A DNA stretch of 64,000 nucleotides from Marinomonas alcarazii (lineage in GTDB: Bacteria > Pseudomonadota > Gammaproteobacteria > Pseudomonadales > Marinomonadaceae). A program made the position numbers and the translations under genes. Of the stretch, positions 37,954 to 47,502 are shown in pieces. The notes beneath the pieces were generated by a model. The model was not told where the DNA came from. It ran no database searches and was given only the letters and a program-made list of their open reading frames with translations. Within the stretch, counting starts at the first letter, position 1, and every line of letters starts with the position of its first letter. Where the stretch lies: NCBI RefSeq assembly GCF_003208215.1, contig NZ_QKLW01000002.1, forward strand, positions 1 to 64,000, written 5' to 3'.

Positions 37954-38655
37954 GGTGTTTTTTCGAACCAATGTCAGTCCATCGCCAATAGGAATCAGTG
38001 ACAACTCCACATCCGTATCTTGATGGATAGTTTTATTTAACTCACGAACTATTCTGGTGTCTTTATCGGTAAACTCCTCATCGGCAACATTACCCCACCA
38101 CAAGGTATTATCTATCACCAAACACCCACCTGGGCGCAGCAATTGTTTGGCTAATTGATAGTAAGCCAGCAGATTTTGCTTATCCGCATCGATAAAGATG
38201 AAGTCGAAGGTTTCACGTTCAGCTTGGAGAAAAGACTCCATGACTGGCAAAGCTTTGTCACAATAAGTCGTAACACGATCTATCACGCCCGCTTGCTCTA
38301 AATAGCGGGTCGCAATGTCCAACCACATCTGCTTTTTCTCAATCGCCACTAGCTTTGACTCTTTTGGCATTGCCATTGCCATGGATAAGGTGCTGTATCC
38401 GGTAAACACACCTATTTCAAGAATCTTTTTAGGTGCTTGCAGCTTGATAAGCAAGGCTAACAACTGACCCACTTCGGGTGATAACTGCATACGCGCCATA
38501 TGGTATTGAGCTGTCTCACGACGCAAAGCTCTTAATAAGTCGTCTTCACGTACGGAAACATCGACTAAATACTGATAAAGCCTGTCATCCACAGTAACGG
38601 TACGATTAACAGGTTTATCATCTTCAGGTAACGGCTTGGGAAAATTAGGAAGCAT
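37951..38655 (-). CDS. SAM-dependent O-methyltransferase (caffeoyl-CoA/catechol type)
   Basis: A 234-residue class I methyltransferase of the O-methyltransferase 3 family. The SAM-binding loop is ILEIGVFTGYSTLSMA near 75-90; the acidic strand end is VAIEKK near 103; metal ligand candidates are FIFIDADKQN near 151-160 and VIDNTLWWGNV near 177-187. Members methylate small catechols with a divalent metal, but bacterial substrates are mostly unknown. It overlaps the end of the DUF599 gene by 11 bp and is probably translated with it. Confidence 0.88.
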   Translation of the reverse strand: MLPNFPKPLPEDDKPVNRTVTVDDRLYQYLVDVSVREDDLLRALRRETAQYHMARMQLSPEVGQLLALLIKLQAPKKILEIGVFTGYSTLSMAMAMPKESKLVAIEKKQMWLDIATRYLEQAGVIDRVTTYCDKALPVMESFLQAERETFDFIFIDADKQNLLAYYQLAKQLLRPGGCLVIDNTLWWGNVADEEFTDKDTRIVRELNKTIHQDTDVELSLIPIGDGLTLVRKNT

Positions 38656-39376
38656 GGGATTTCATCACGAGTCCACGGCTCAAAGTTTTAAATGTTTTAG
38701 AACGAAATTCACGACGGTAAAGCACGGCAACCACCATGACGCTGGCAGCCATACAAAAATATGGACCAAGAAACCAACCACAAAAGGCCATAGCAAAATA
38801 GAAAGCACGAAGGCCATAATTAAATTGATTCGCTGCTAAACTGCAAATTTTCGCCATGTGCATGGCATATAGCTCGCGCTCACTTTCTTCAATACCACGC
38901 TCAGTGGCCAATGGCGCACTGCCAACCAACACGGAACAAAAGTTATACTGCCTAACAGACCAAGTGAAAGTAAAAAATGCATAAGAGAAAATCGCCACTA
39001 GTACGATAATTTTTAACTCCCATTCTTGCTGACTCATCGGCGCCAATAGATAAAAGTCAGACAAAATACCAATCGCTTTTTCTGAATAATTAAAAGCAGT
39101 AAACAGACCAGCAATAATCAATAAGCTACTTGAAGCAAAAAACAAACTGCTTCTTTCTAAATTCGCCATTACGGAAGCATCAGCAATTCGGTTGTCTCGT
39201 CTAAGTAATCGTGACATCCAAGCTAAACGAAACTGATGCAGCACACTCACCAAACAAGAGCGACGCTTTGAATTGTACAAAGCATAAAATGCATATCCCC
39301 ACCAGCATGCAAAAAAGACAAAAAATGTTGCAAGATCAAGGGGATTTAACAGTAATGACACAGAATGCTTATCCAT
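38645..39376 (-). CDS. DUF599-family membrane protein
   Basis: Inner-membrane protein of 243 residues with four or five hydrophobic helices: about 10-33, 72-95, 110-135, 188-213 and possibly 215-228. Family features include LAANQFNYGLRAFYFAMA near 184-201. Function is unknown; the family is common in marine and soil proteobacteria. It overlaps the methyltransferase gene downstream, but no shared job is evident. Confidence 0.8.
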   Translation of the reverse strand: MDKHSVSLLLNPLDLATFFVFFACWWGYAFYALYNSKRRSCLVSVLHQFRLAWMSRLLRRDNRIADASVMANLERSSLFFASSSLLIIAGLFTAFNYSEKAIGILSDFYLLAPMSQQEWELKIIVLVAIFSYAFFTFTWSVRQYNFCSVLVGSAPLATERGIEESERELYAMHMAKICSLAANQFNYGLRAFYFAMAFCGWFLGPYFCMAASVMVVAVLYRREFRSKTFKTLSRGLVMKSHAS

Positions 39377-39511
39377 ATTTTAACTCTGCTGAAGTAACGA
39401 TTTAGGGTAACAATATTAGACCACTTTTCACTTTGCATGTCTTAATTTCCTGCTAGAAAATTCCGCAAACCCGTTCAAGAAAATAAATATAAACACTCCA
39501 TCAAAAAACAC

Positions 39512-39539
39512 TTGCATCGACTGAAAATATCGGTAAGAT
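39512..39539 (+). promoter_or_regulatory. Promoter of tRNA-Leu
   Basis: -35 TTGCAT (39512-39517), 16-bp spacer, -10 TAAGAT (39534-39539), then a C/G-rich discriminator CTCGCCC. The same -35 and spacer occur at the rrn promoter at the left edge. Confidence 0.65.
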
Positions 39540-39559
39540 CTCGCCCGTCAACACGACAT

Positions 39560-39644
39560 GCGGATGTGGTGGAATTGGTAGACACGCTGGATTTAGGTTC
39601 CAGTGCTTCACGGCGTGAGAGTTCGAGTCTCTCCATCCGCACCA
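39560..39644 (+). tRNA. tRNA-Leu (anticodon UAG)
   Basis: 85 nt with encoded CCA. The acceptor arm GCGGATG pairs with CATCCGC, and the anticodon arm CTGGA-TTTAGGT-TCCAG gives TAG. A long variable arm (about 39602-39618) marks a class II tRNA, and the T arm is GAGAG-TTCGAGT-CTCTC. It closely resembles E. coli leuW. It reads CUN leucine codons, chiefly CUA. Confidence 0.97.
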
Positions 39645-39743
39645 TCTTATTTATACCTCCCCTGCAATGAATTCAAAAACTTCTCTTAACACTCTCTATT
39701 TCAAATAGCTCATTAACCATTACCATATTAAAAATTATCACCA

Positions 39744-39777
39744 TAAAAAAAACCGAACCCATTACTGAATTCGGCTT
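39744..39777 (-). terminator. Probable terminator of pyrC
   Basis: CCGAA (39753-39757) and TTCGG (39770-39774), extended by AA/TT pairs with one mismatch, followed on the minus strand by eight T residues. Confidence 0.6.
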
Positions 39778-39800
39778 TCTTGCGCTAACCAAAAATCGAA

Positions 39801-40832
39801 CTACTTCAATTTCCAAGCCACCTGCTTGCCCGCAAAGAAAGGCACTATTGGCTCACCATTTGGCAAAATGATATTACTAGGCACTTCCCAAGACTCACGC
39901 ACCAAAGTGACTGTTTCTGTATTACGTGGCAAACCATAAAAATCAGCACCGTAAATACTCGCAAAACCTTCTAGTTTATCTAGTGCATCTAACTCATCAA
40001 ACACTTGCGTATAAAGCTCAAGCGCAGACCAAGCACTGTAACAGCCCGCACAACCACAATCGGACTCTTTGCGGTGCTTGGCGTGAGGAGCTGAATCCGT
40101 ACCTAGGAAGAACTTAGGTGAACCACTCTTAACCACTGCTCTTAGCGCTTCTTGGTGGGTACTGCGCTTTAGCACAGGTAAACAATAGTTATGTGGGCGC
40201 ACACCACCATCCAGCATGTCGTTGCGGTTTAACAACAAATGCTGAGGGGTAATCGTCGCCGCCACACCATCGCGAGCCGACAAAACAAAATCAGCAGCCT
40301 CTTTGGTCGTAATGTGTTCAAACACAACTTTTAGGTGAGGTACACGTTCAACAATCTTCACCATATGCTGATCGATAAATTCTTTTTCACGATCAAAAAT
40401 ATCAATGTGTTTTTGCGTCACTTCGCCATGGATCAGTAACAATATATCGTTGTCAGCCAAGGCTTCAAAGACTGGATACAAAGACTCCAAAGAATTCACG
40501 CCAGAATCTGAATTAGTCGTCGCACCAGCAGGATACATTTTAGCCGCTAACACACCCGCATTTTTGGCGTCTTTAATATCTTGAACGCTGGTTTTATCCG
40601 TTAGATAGATAGTCATAATGGGGGTAAAAGAACTACCTTCAGGACGCGCAGCTAAAATTCGCTCCTTGTAGCTCAATGCAAGCTCAGCCGTGGTAACAGG
40701 CGGAACCAAATTAGGCATCACCACCGCACGCTCAAAACAACGCGCTGTTGCTGGAACCGTTTCAAGCAACATATCTTGATCGCGAAAATGTAAATGCCAA
40801 TCATCTGGCTTAATTATAGTAATTTCGTTCAT
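39801..40832 (-). CDS. pyrC: Dihydroorotase
   Basis: Zinc enzyme interconverting carbamoyl-aspartate and dihydroorotate in pyrimidine synthesis. The 343 residues match the short PyrC class. Ligands visible are His13 and His15 (DWHLHFRD), the bridging Lys98 (AAKMYPAG), His135 (LIHGEV), His173 (FEHITT) and Asp in LGTDSAPHAK near 245. It begins 7 bp after the sulfatase stop and is probably co-transcribed. The sulfatase stop TAG forms part of its ribosome binding region (AGTAGG). Confidence 0.96.
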   Translation of the reverse strand: MNEITIIKPDDWHLHFRDQDMLLETVPATARCFERAVVMPNLVPPVTTAELALSYKERILAARPEGSSFTPIMTIYLTDKTSVQDIKDAKNAGVLAAKMYPAGATTNSDSGVNSLESLYPVFEALADNDILLLIHGEVTQKHIDIFDREKEFIDQHMVKIVERVPHLKVVFEHITTKEAADFVLSARDGVAATITPQHLLLNRNDMLDGGVRPHNYCLPVLKRSTHQEALRAVVKSGSPKFFLGTDSAPHAKHRKESDCGCAGCYSAWSALELYTQVFDELDALDKLEGFASIYGADFYGLPRNTETVTLVRESWEVPSNIILPNGEPIVPFFAGKQVAWKLK

Positions 40833-40839
40833 TGTTTAC

Positions 40840-42789
40840 CTACTGAGTGTTTTTAGGTGAAAAACTGTATAGAGAATTATCAATTAATCCATTGGTATAA
40901 ATTTGTATATAAGCCTTCAATCTACGCTCCAGCTGGACCAGATCGACGGACTTAGCTTGGTGCTCAGGCTTAATAAAAGTATCTGGTAAATCGCCTGTTT
41001 TGACAGGGACACTTTCATCCATAGATAATTTTACATACTTGCCTTGAGAAATTAACCAATAGGCATCTTCTTCTTTTATAACAGCATCAGCTTGGTTATT
41101 TCTAGTTAGCAAAGATCGACCAAAGGGTAATATTTTGTCCTTTTCAGGTAGATTTAAGTAATCAATTATTGTGGCAGGAATATCTATTTGTTGAGCGACC
41201 TCATCAAGAACGCCCTGCTCAATATTGTTATCAGGTTGATATAAAATAATAGGGATCTGATGACGACCTAAAGAAGATGCAAACCTAGGATCAAAGTTAT
41301 CGGATGTGTGATCAGCAGTCAGCACAAATAAAGTGTCTTTATACCAATCTTTCCTAGCAGCTGACTCAAAAAATTTACGCAATGCCATATCAGAATAACG
41401 TACGACTCTATGCATAGGAATCTCACCATCAGGAATAGCGTCTTGGTATTGCTCTGGCAGTGTATAGGGCGGATGTGAGCTAATAGTGAAAATTCCAGAC
41501 ATAAATGGTTTTGGTAATTTATCTAACTCATCAACAGCAAACTGCAAAAATGGCTCATCAAATATCCCCCACTGCCCATCAAATTGAGATTGGTCTGGGT
41601 ATTGATCTTGTCCAAAATATTTATCAAAACCAAATCGGTACGTCGTGCTATCAAAATACATACTGCCATTTTTTGCGCCGTGAAAAAAAGCCGTACTGTA
41701 GCCATACTGCTTTACAATTTCACCTAGCCCATATGCCGTATTAGATTGGTATGGTGATCTCATATAAGCCTCAGGCATTAATGACGGTATGCCAGCAAGA
41801 ATCGAAGGTACCGCTTCTATTGAACGCCTTCCATTTGCAATACCATTGGGAAAAAAGCGTCCTTTTTCTGCAAGCTCTTGAATAAATGGTGTATAAGGTT
41901 TTAATCCATACGGCGGACCAAAATATTCAAGACCAAAACTTTCTAGAATTAAAATAACGACATTTTGTTTAGTAATTGGAGAGCTGTCTTTATTTACTGT
42001 TACATCTGCTGACTTTGAATTATCAAGCACTTTTTTAATGTCATCTTCAGACTCAAAGTAATGAACTCTCTCTAATTTCTCTGCATCTTCTTTCAATATA
42101 CTAAATGGCGTATTGAGCACCAAGCTACCCAAACTACTAGAAGGGTAGCTGTAAGCATTTAATGCGCGAATCGGCTTAGACTGAAATCCCCCTCGACCAG
42201 CCAAGATTAATAAAAAAGCCAAAATGATAAGCACTAAAACAACAACAAACCAGTTTAGACAAACAGCTGGCAGTCGACGTATAACTTTTCTAAAAATGGC
42301 AAAATAGATCCAGTAAATCAACACTGTTCCAAGCAGGTACCACCAATACACAAAAATCAATTCAGGCAACTGAGAGACAACATCATTTGCCATAGAAAAA
42401 ACCTCTGGACCACTTCGGCGACCAGTGTATGGAAAATAAACAGTGTCAATAAAATTGATTACAACAGCAGACACATTGACCACAAATAAGTAGCAAAATA
42501 TCAACTTCATATTCGTGGCCAATAATACTCGAAACCATATTGAAACGAATAAAAGCAATAAAAGCGGAGCATTCAACAGAGCAATGGCAGACAAATCGAA
42601 CCGTAAACCATGAATTAAGGCTAAAATAACATCGCCAGCTGGTTCACTGACATAATAACCAGAGTTAGCAGCTAAAAAATAAAACCTTGTAAGAATATAT
42701 CCTATGAAGGTACAAAATAATCCCAAAATCAAAAAGAGCAACGGATTGATATTAATTTTTTTTCTATTCAGATGACTAGCTATGTCCAT
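40840..42789 (-). CDS. LTA synthase/sulfatase-family membrane phosphotransferase or phosphodiesterase
   Basis: Inner-membrane protein of 649 residues: five predicted helices in the first about 215 residues, then an alkaline-phosphatase-superfamily domain from about 270 (QNVVILILESFGLEYFG) that faces the periplasm. The catalytic region includes GRFFPNGIANGRRS, and later metal motifs are HPPYTLPEQY and VLTADHTSDN. Gram-negative relatives include OpgB-like phosphoglycerol transferases and lipid-modifying enzymes; the substrate is unknown. Lipoteichoic acid is not expected in this organism. It is upstream of pyrC by 7 bp. Confidence 0.85.
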   Translation of the reverse strand: MDIASHLNRKKININPLLFLILGLFCTFIGYILTRFYFLAANSGYYVSEPAGDVILALIHGLRFDLSAIALLNAPLLLLLFVSIWFRVLLATNMKLIFCYLFVVNVSAVVINFIDTVYFPYTGRRSGPEVFSMANDVVSQLPELIFVYWWYLLGTVLIYWIYFAIFRKVIRRLPAVCLNWFVVVLVLIILAFLLILAGRGGFQSKPIRALNAYSYPSSSLGSLVLNTPFSILKEDAEKLERVHYFESEDDIKKVLDNSKSADVTVNKDSSPITKQNVVILILESFGLEYFGPPYGLKPYTPFIQELAEKGRFFPNGIANGRRSIEAVPSILAGIPSLMPEAYMRSPYQSNTAYGLGEIVKQYGYSTAFFHGAKNGSMYFDSTTYRFGFDKYFGQDQYPDQSQFDGQWGIFDEPFLQFAVDELDKLPKPFMSGIFTISSHPPYTLPEQYQDAIPDGEIPMHRVVRYSDMALRKFFESAARKDWYKDTLFVLTADHTSDNFDPRFASSLGRHQIPIILYQPDNNIEQGVLDEVAQQIDIPATIIDYLNLPEKDKILPFGRSLLTRNNQADAVIKEEDAYWLISQGKYVKLSMDESVPVKTGDLPDTFIKPEHQAKSVDLVQLERRLKAYIQIYTNGLIDNSLYSFSPKNTQ

Positions 42790-42835
42790 TTTTGTCCTTG
42801 ACTAACTTTTTATTAACTTTTGTAACTTATAATAC

Positions 42836-42870
42836 AAAAAAACCGAATCCATCACTAGATTCGGTTTTTT
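42836..42870 (-). terminator. Terminator of deaD
   Basis: AAAAACCGAATC (42838-42849) and GATTCGGTTTTT (42858-42869) with an 8-nt loop and a minus-strand T-run. Confidence 0.9.
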
Positions 42871-42893
42871 GAAGTAACACTTAAATCATTAAA

Positions 42894-44747
42894 TTAACCG
42901 TCTTTACGCGGCGCTCTAGGGCGACGCTCTGAACGACTATTATCACGATCACGGCCACCAGAAGAACGACGACGCTCACCACCATTAGATGGGCGACGAT
43001 CGCCAGACGGACGCTTACGAGTAGAAGGAGACGCTGCGCGCTTATTTAGCTCATCAGCATTTTCTAGTTTCGCAATGTCTGTACGCTGACCACAAATACG
43101 TGTTTTGCTTAATTTACCTAAAACATCTGAATTTAAGTTAGTTGGCAAATCAACAGTAGAGAAATCTTCGTAAATTTCGATATGGCCAATGTAACGGCTT
43201 TCGATTTCTGCTTCATTTGCAATGGCACCTACGATGTTGCCTGGTTTAACGCCCGCGTTATAACCAACCTGAACAACGTAACGCGTCATAGACGTGCTTG
43301 GGTCATCTTTCAATGGCATCGCTTCGGCAGTAACCGGACGAACTTTACGCTCGCGAGGTGCACGGTCGCTGCGATTATTTTCACGGTCATCACGGCGTTC
43401 ACGACGCTCTTGGCGAACTTCCATTTCAGACAGTAGCAATGGTGTTTTGCCTTGAGCCATATGAGCTAAAGCCGCTGCCATTTTCAATGGATCCACTTCG
43501 TTTTCTTTCTGGTAGCTTTGAACAAGCTCTAGGAAGAAATCAAGATCTTCATTATCCATCGTATCTGAAATGCTTTGCTTGAAGCGATTAACACGGTGCG
43601 CGTTAATGTCTGAAGCTGTCGGCAAAGTCATACTTTCGATTGGCTGACGAGTTGCACGCTCAATCGCTTGCAGCATGCGACGCTCACGGTGAGCAACAAA
43701 TAGAATCGCAGTACCTGAACGACCAGCACGACCAGTACGACCAATACGGTGAACATAAGATTCTGTATCGTATGGAATATCGTAGTTTACAACGTGACTT
43801 ACACGCTCAACATCCAGACCACGCGCCACAACGTCTGTCGCAACAAGAATGTCAATTTGACCTTTCTTAATACGATCAACAGTACGTTCACGCAAATTCT
43901 GGCTGATGTCACCGTTCAAGGCTTCACAAGCATGACCACGAGCCGTTAGCTTTTCAGCCAATTCAACCGTTGCCGCTTTTGTACGAACGAAGATGATCAT
44001 GCCATCGTGTTCGTTCATCTCAAGAATACGAGTCAAAGCGTCTAGCTTGTGCAGACCGCTTACTGGCCAATATTTCTGAGTAATAGTCATTGCCGTAGAA
44101 GTTTTGGTAACAATCTTAACTTCTTTTGGATTATTCAAATGACGATTAGCCACCTGACGAATCACGGCTGGCATAGTTGCAGAGAACAATGCGATTTGGC
44201 GAGTAGATGGTGTTTGCTCAAGAATCCACTCAACATCATCGATGAAGCCCATGCGCAACATTTCATCAGCTTCATCAAGAACTAGGGCTTTAAGGCCGTC
44301 TAGCTTTAATGTTTTACGACGAATGTGGTCCATAACACGACCAGGTGTGCCAACAACAACTTGAACACCACGTTTTAGTTGACGAAGTTGCGTGTCGTAT
44401 GACATGCCGCCGTAAATTGGCAGAACATGGAAATCAGGCAAATTGCGAGCGTAACTTTGAAATGCTTCAGAAACCTGAATAGCAAGTTCACGAGTTGGAG
44501 CCAAGACAAGTAATTGTGTCGTTTTATCTGTAACGTCAATGCGAGACAACAACGGAAGCGCGAACGCTGCTGTCTTACCAGTACCCGTCTGCGCTTGCCC
44601 CAAAAGGTCTCGACCTTCTAATAAATATGGAATACTTTGCGCTTGGATAGCAGATGGTTGCTCGTAACCTAGGTCAGCAACCGCTTTAAGAACAGGGGCG
44701 ATTAGGCCCAACGAATCAAATGTAGGCTGAGTATCAGCGTCAGACAT
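42894..44747 (-). CDS. deaD: DEAD-box RNA helicase DeaD/CsdA
   Basis: ATP-dependent RNA helicase helping ribosome assembly and mRNA turnover at low temperature. The 617 residues have AQTGTGKTAAFALP near 52-65, PTRELAIQV near 85, VLDEADEMLRMGF near 155-167, SAT near 189 and HRIGRTGRAGR near 330. A DbpA-like RNA-binding domain is at about 475-550 (RYVVQVGYNAGVKPGNIVG). The tail from 565 is rich in Arg, Ser and Gly. The 5' untranslated region has a hairpin at 44777-44802. Confidence 0.95.
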   Translation of the reverse strand: MSDADTQPTFDSLGLIAPVLKAVADLGYEQPSAIQAQSIPYLLEGRDLLGQAQTGTGKTAAFALPLLSRIDVTDKTTQLLVLAPTRELAIQVSEAFQSYARNLPDFHVLPIYGGMSYDTQLRQLKRGVQVVVGTPGRVMDHIRRKTLKLDGLKALVLDEADEMLRMGFIDDVEWILEQTPSTRQIALFSATMPAVIRQVANRHLNNPKEVKIVTKTSTAMTITQKYWPVSGLHKLDALTRILEMNEHDGMIIFVRTKAATVELAEKLTARGHACEALNGDISQNLRERTVDRIKKGQIDILVATDVVARGLDVERVSHVVNYDIPYDTESYVHRIGRTGRAGRSGTAILFVAHRERRMLQAIERATRQPIESMTLPTASDINAHRVNRFKQSISDTMDNEDLDFFLELVQSYQKENEVDPLKMAAALAHMAQGKTPLLLSEMEVRQERRERRDDRENNRSDRAPRERKVRPVTAEAMPLKDDPSTSMTRYVVQVGYNAGVKPGNIVGAIANEAEIESRYIGHIEIYEDFSTVDLPTNLNSDVLGKLSKTRICGQRTDIAKLENADELNKRAASPSTRKRPSGDRRPSNGGERRRSSGGRDRDNSRSERRPRAPRKDG

Positions 44748-44776
44748 GTAAATTAGTACCTTTTTTTGGTGAGGAT

Positions 44777-44802
44777 AAGGCCTGTAACCATTTACATGCC
44801 TT
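44777..44802 (-). promoter_or_regulatory. Hairpin in the deaD 5' untranslated region
   Basis: AAGGCATGTAA and TTACAGGCCTT (read on the minus strand) form an 11-bp stem with one mismatch and a 4-nt loop, 29 bp before the deaD ATG. There is no T-run after it, so it is not an ordinary terminator for the upstream permease gene. Cold-shock mRNAs often have structured leaders; function is inference. Confidence 0.4.
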
Positions 44803-44910
44803 AAAGAAATTCTCGGAGGAAAAACTGATCGCGAAGTATATACAAAAAAAGCAAAATAAGCTAGCAGAATTTCAAAATAGATTCTTCCCTACCAAATACA
44901 CCACTCACCT

Positions 44911-45945
44911 CTAAAGCTTAGTTTTACTCGTTTCAGAGTCTATTAGAATCGCCAACCAATGCATTTTAGGGTTAGCCTCGAAAGCCAACTTCATAATGAT
45001 TGTTAACGGAATCGAAAGCAGCATACCTACCGGACCAAAAACCCAACCCCACAAGAGCAAAGATAAAAAGACCACCAAAGTCGATAACCCTAACCCACGT
45101 CCCATATAACGAGGCTCGATCATGTTGCCGACAATCAAGTTCACCACTAAAAACGCCCCCGCAACTAGCCCTGCAGACAAACTACCCAACTGCACAAAAG
45201 CAAGCAGGACAGCAGGAACTGCCGCGATAATCGAACCGATATTAGGTACAAAGTTCAGAAGAAAAGCACAGACACCCCACAAAATCGGGAAATCCACACC
45301 CAACACCCACATTAGCAAAGTAATTAAAACGCCTGTAAACATGCTAACTAAGGTTTTTATCACCAAGTAACGGTTAACCGATTTTATAAAAGAGTCAAAT
45401 TTATCTAAGGATTTGGACGTATCACTAAATGCCAAAGCCAACTTCTTAGGCAACTCAACCGCCTCGAAAAGAATAAAGATTACAATCATCACCACTAAGA
45501 CAAAATTAGTCAGTGCACTACCAAGCCCTCTTAAGGCATTCGCCACCATCTGCATTAAAGCCGAAGGATCTATATAGCCTTTAACCTGATCATAAGAGAC
45601 ATTTAAACCAAAGTTATTGAGTACCTGAATGACGCTGGAGGCCTCTTCAGCAAAGCGCTTTTTATAGTTGGGCAACTGATTAGAAAAATCATCCAAAGAG
45701 GCACCTACGAGAACGGCAAGAGAACTAATACCAACCAGTATCACCAACACAACTAATAGAATAGAGAGCCAAGTTGGCACACCGCGACGGCGTAAACTAG
45801 ACATTGCTGGCGCGCAAACGATTGCGATAAACACGGACAGCATAAAAGGCACAACAATCTGGGATGCGGCTTTTAACGCGGCAATAATAACAACAAAGGC
45901 AGCAAAGCCAACCAGCCAATGGATTCCTTTATGCTGTTCGTTCAT
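44911..45945 (-). CDS. AI-2E-family (PerM-like) permease
   Basis: Polytopic inner-membrane protein of 344 residues with about eight helices, typical of the UPF0118/AI-2E family. Conserved blocks include GVDFPILWGVCAFLLNFVPNIGSIIA near 208-235 and LVVNLIVGNMIEPRYMGRGLGLS near 265-290. Members have been linked to AI-2 export or Na+/H+ exchange; the function of this one is unknown. It starts 9 bp after the sbcB stop, so the two probably share a transcript. Confidence 0.88.
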   Translation of the reverse strand: MNEQHKGIHWLVGFAAFVVIIAALKAASQIVVPFMLSVFIAIVCAPAMSSLRRRGVPTWLSILLVVLVILVGISSLAVLVGASLDDFSNQLPNYKKRFAEEASSVIQVLNNFGLNVSYDQVKGYIDPSALMQMVANALRGLGSALTNFVLVVMIVIFILFEAVELPKKLALAFSDTSKSLDKFDSFIKSVNRYLVIKTLVSMFTGVLITLLMWVLGVDFPILWGVCAFLLNFVPNIGSIIAAVPAVLLAFVQLGSLSAGLVAGAFLVVNLIVGNMIEPRYMGRGLGLSTLVVFLSLLLWGWVFGPVGMLLSIPLTIIMKLAFEANPKMHWLAILIDSETSKTKL

Positions 45946-45954
45946 AGATATTCC

Positions 45955-47409
45955 TTACAAAGGTATTGGGTAAATACTTTGGGCATAATCCGCCAAGTCT
46001 TGCAGCATTATCTGCTTAGTCGGCGATAGGTCAGGCGTTTGAGCTATCTGATTTAAGCGTTCAAAATACTGTTCCATATTTATAGAGCCACCACCATCTT
46101 TTTCAAGTAAGCGCACTTGGCGATACTCTTCCCACTCGATTCTTTGCTGCTCATTGAGTTGTTCTGGATAATTTCGTCCGATATAACGCATTAACATCTC
46201 AGGTAAGCGCCGATCATCAAACGACATTGTTAATTCAGACAATTGGTTAGCCGGTGTGTTACGAATCGTTTCCATCCTAACCTTATCTTCACGAGAGAAG
46301 AAGCCACCAGAATACAACATGACATCTGGATCCTTATGGATTGGGCGCTCTTCTTGAATAAAGACATCACTTAGTTTCGCAGCCAACCCATTATGGCTTT
46401 TTATGATGGCAAGATTATGACGACAAATAGCGCCATCCAATGCCAAACGTTTAACGACGTCAGCATCTTTTAGGAAAGTCGCTGGTGCAACAGCAGGAGA
46501 CTTATTGTAATGGATGACTTTTAAGGGGAGTCTTTCCACCTCACCCAACTCTTCTTGTCGCGTAAACACACGACGGCGAATTTCATCCACACTCAAATCG
46601 ATTAACAGCTGAGCATCCGCCATTAAGTCAAACACAATAACACCGTTTTTATTGGTTGGATGCGGAGCAATAGGCACAACAAAAGACGAGTAATGCTTTG
46701 CTTGACCAAACATGCCAGAGATATGCAAAAAAGGCTTTAAACGAGCAACATCAATGAATTGCTGCAACTCATGCTTTTGTCGCATTTTTAAATAATAATT
46801 AAACAACTTAGGTTGTTTTTGACGAATGAGCTTAGCGATTTCAATTGTGCCATAGACATCCGACAAAGCGTCATGCGCTTGCTCATGAGCAATATCATTC
46901 GCCTTAGTTAGAGCTTCAAGTTTCATTGAAACTTGACCGTCCTCCCCTTTTGGCCAAACAATGCCTTCTGGGCGCATCGCGTAAGTCATGCGAACCAAAT
47001 CAATAATATCCCAGCGTGAACAGTTGTTTTGCCACTCTCTTGCGTAAGGATCAATAAAGTTACGATAAAAGCCGTAACGCACAACTTCATCATCAAATCG
47101 AATCGTATTATAACCAAGAGCGCAAGTCCCAGGGACTGACAATTCTGCTTCGACAGCTTGCATGAATTCTGCTTCACACATGCCCTCGCGGTTAGCATCT
47201 TGCGGACTAATACCCGTTAACAAACAAGCTTCAGGTTGGGGTAAAACATCCTCTGCTAAACGGCAGTAAAACATGATCGGCTCACCGATCGGGTTAAAAT
47301 CAAGATCTGTTCTAATTCCCGCAAATTGCATAGGACGATCTCGCGCTGGGTCCGTTCCGGTCGTTTCAAAATCAAACCAAAAAAATGAGGTTGGGCCCGA
47401 TGAAGTCAC
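45955..47409 (-). CDS. sbcB: Exodeoxyribonuclease I
   Basis: Processive 3'-5' single-strand DNA exonuclease. The 484 residues show the DnaQ-like domain: FWFDFETTGTDP at 10-21 (Asp and Glu of the DEDD set), YNTIRFDDEVVRYGFYRN near 99-116 and EQAHDALSDVYGTIEIAK near 173-190. ExoI-specific SH3-like and C-terminal domains follow. It is divergent from ychJ and heads a pair with the AI-2E permease gene. Confidence 0.95.
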   Translation of the reverse strand: MTSSGPTSFFWFDFETTGTDPARDRPMQFAGIRTDLDFNPIGEPIMFYCRLAEDVLPQPEACLLTGISPQDANREGMCEAEFMQAVEAELSVPGTCALGYNTIRFDDEVVRYGFYRNFIDPYAREWQNNCSRWDIIDLVRMTYAMRPEGIVWPKGEDGQVSMKLEALTKANDIAHEQAHDALSDVYGTIEIAKLIRQKQPKLFNYYLKMRQKHELQQFIDVARLKPFLHISGMFGQAKHYSSFVVPIAPHPTNKNGVIVFDLMADAQLLIDLSVDEIRRRVFTRQEELGEVERLPLKVIHYNKSPAVAPATFLKDADVVKRLALDGAICRHNLAIIKSHNGLAAKLSDVFIQEERPIHKDPDVMLYSGGFFSREDKVRMETIRNTPANQLSELTMSFDDRRLPEMLMRYIGRNYPEQLNEQQRIEWEEYRQVRLLEKDGGGSINMEQYFERLNQIAQTPDLSPTKQIMLQDLADYAQSIYPIPL

Positions 47410-47502
47410 AAATAATTCCTGTTAGCCATTAAATAAAAAGGTATTATACGCACCTTAAAGTTCATTTGTTAAAGTGTATTTGGCGAAGAGAGGAGTTGAT
47501 CA

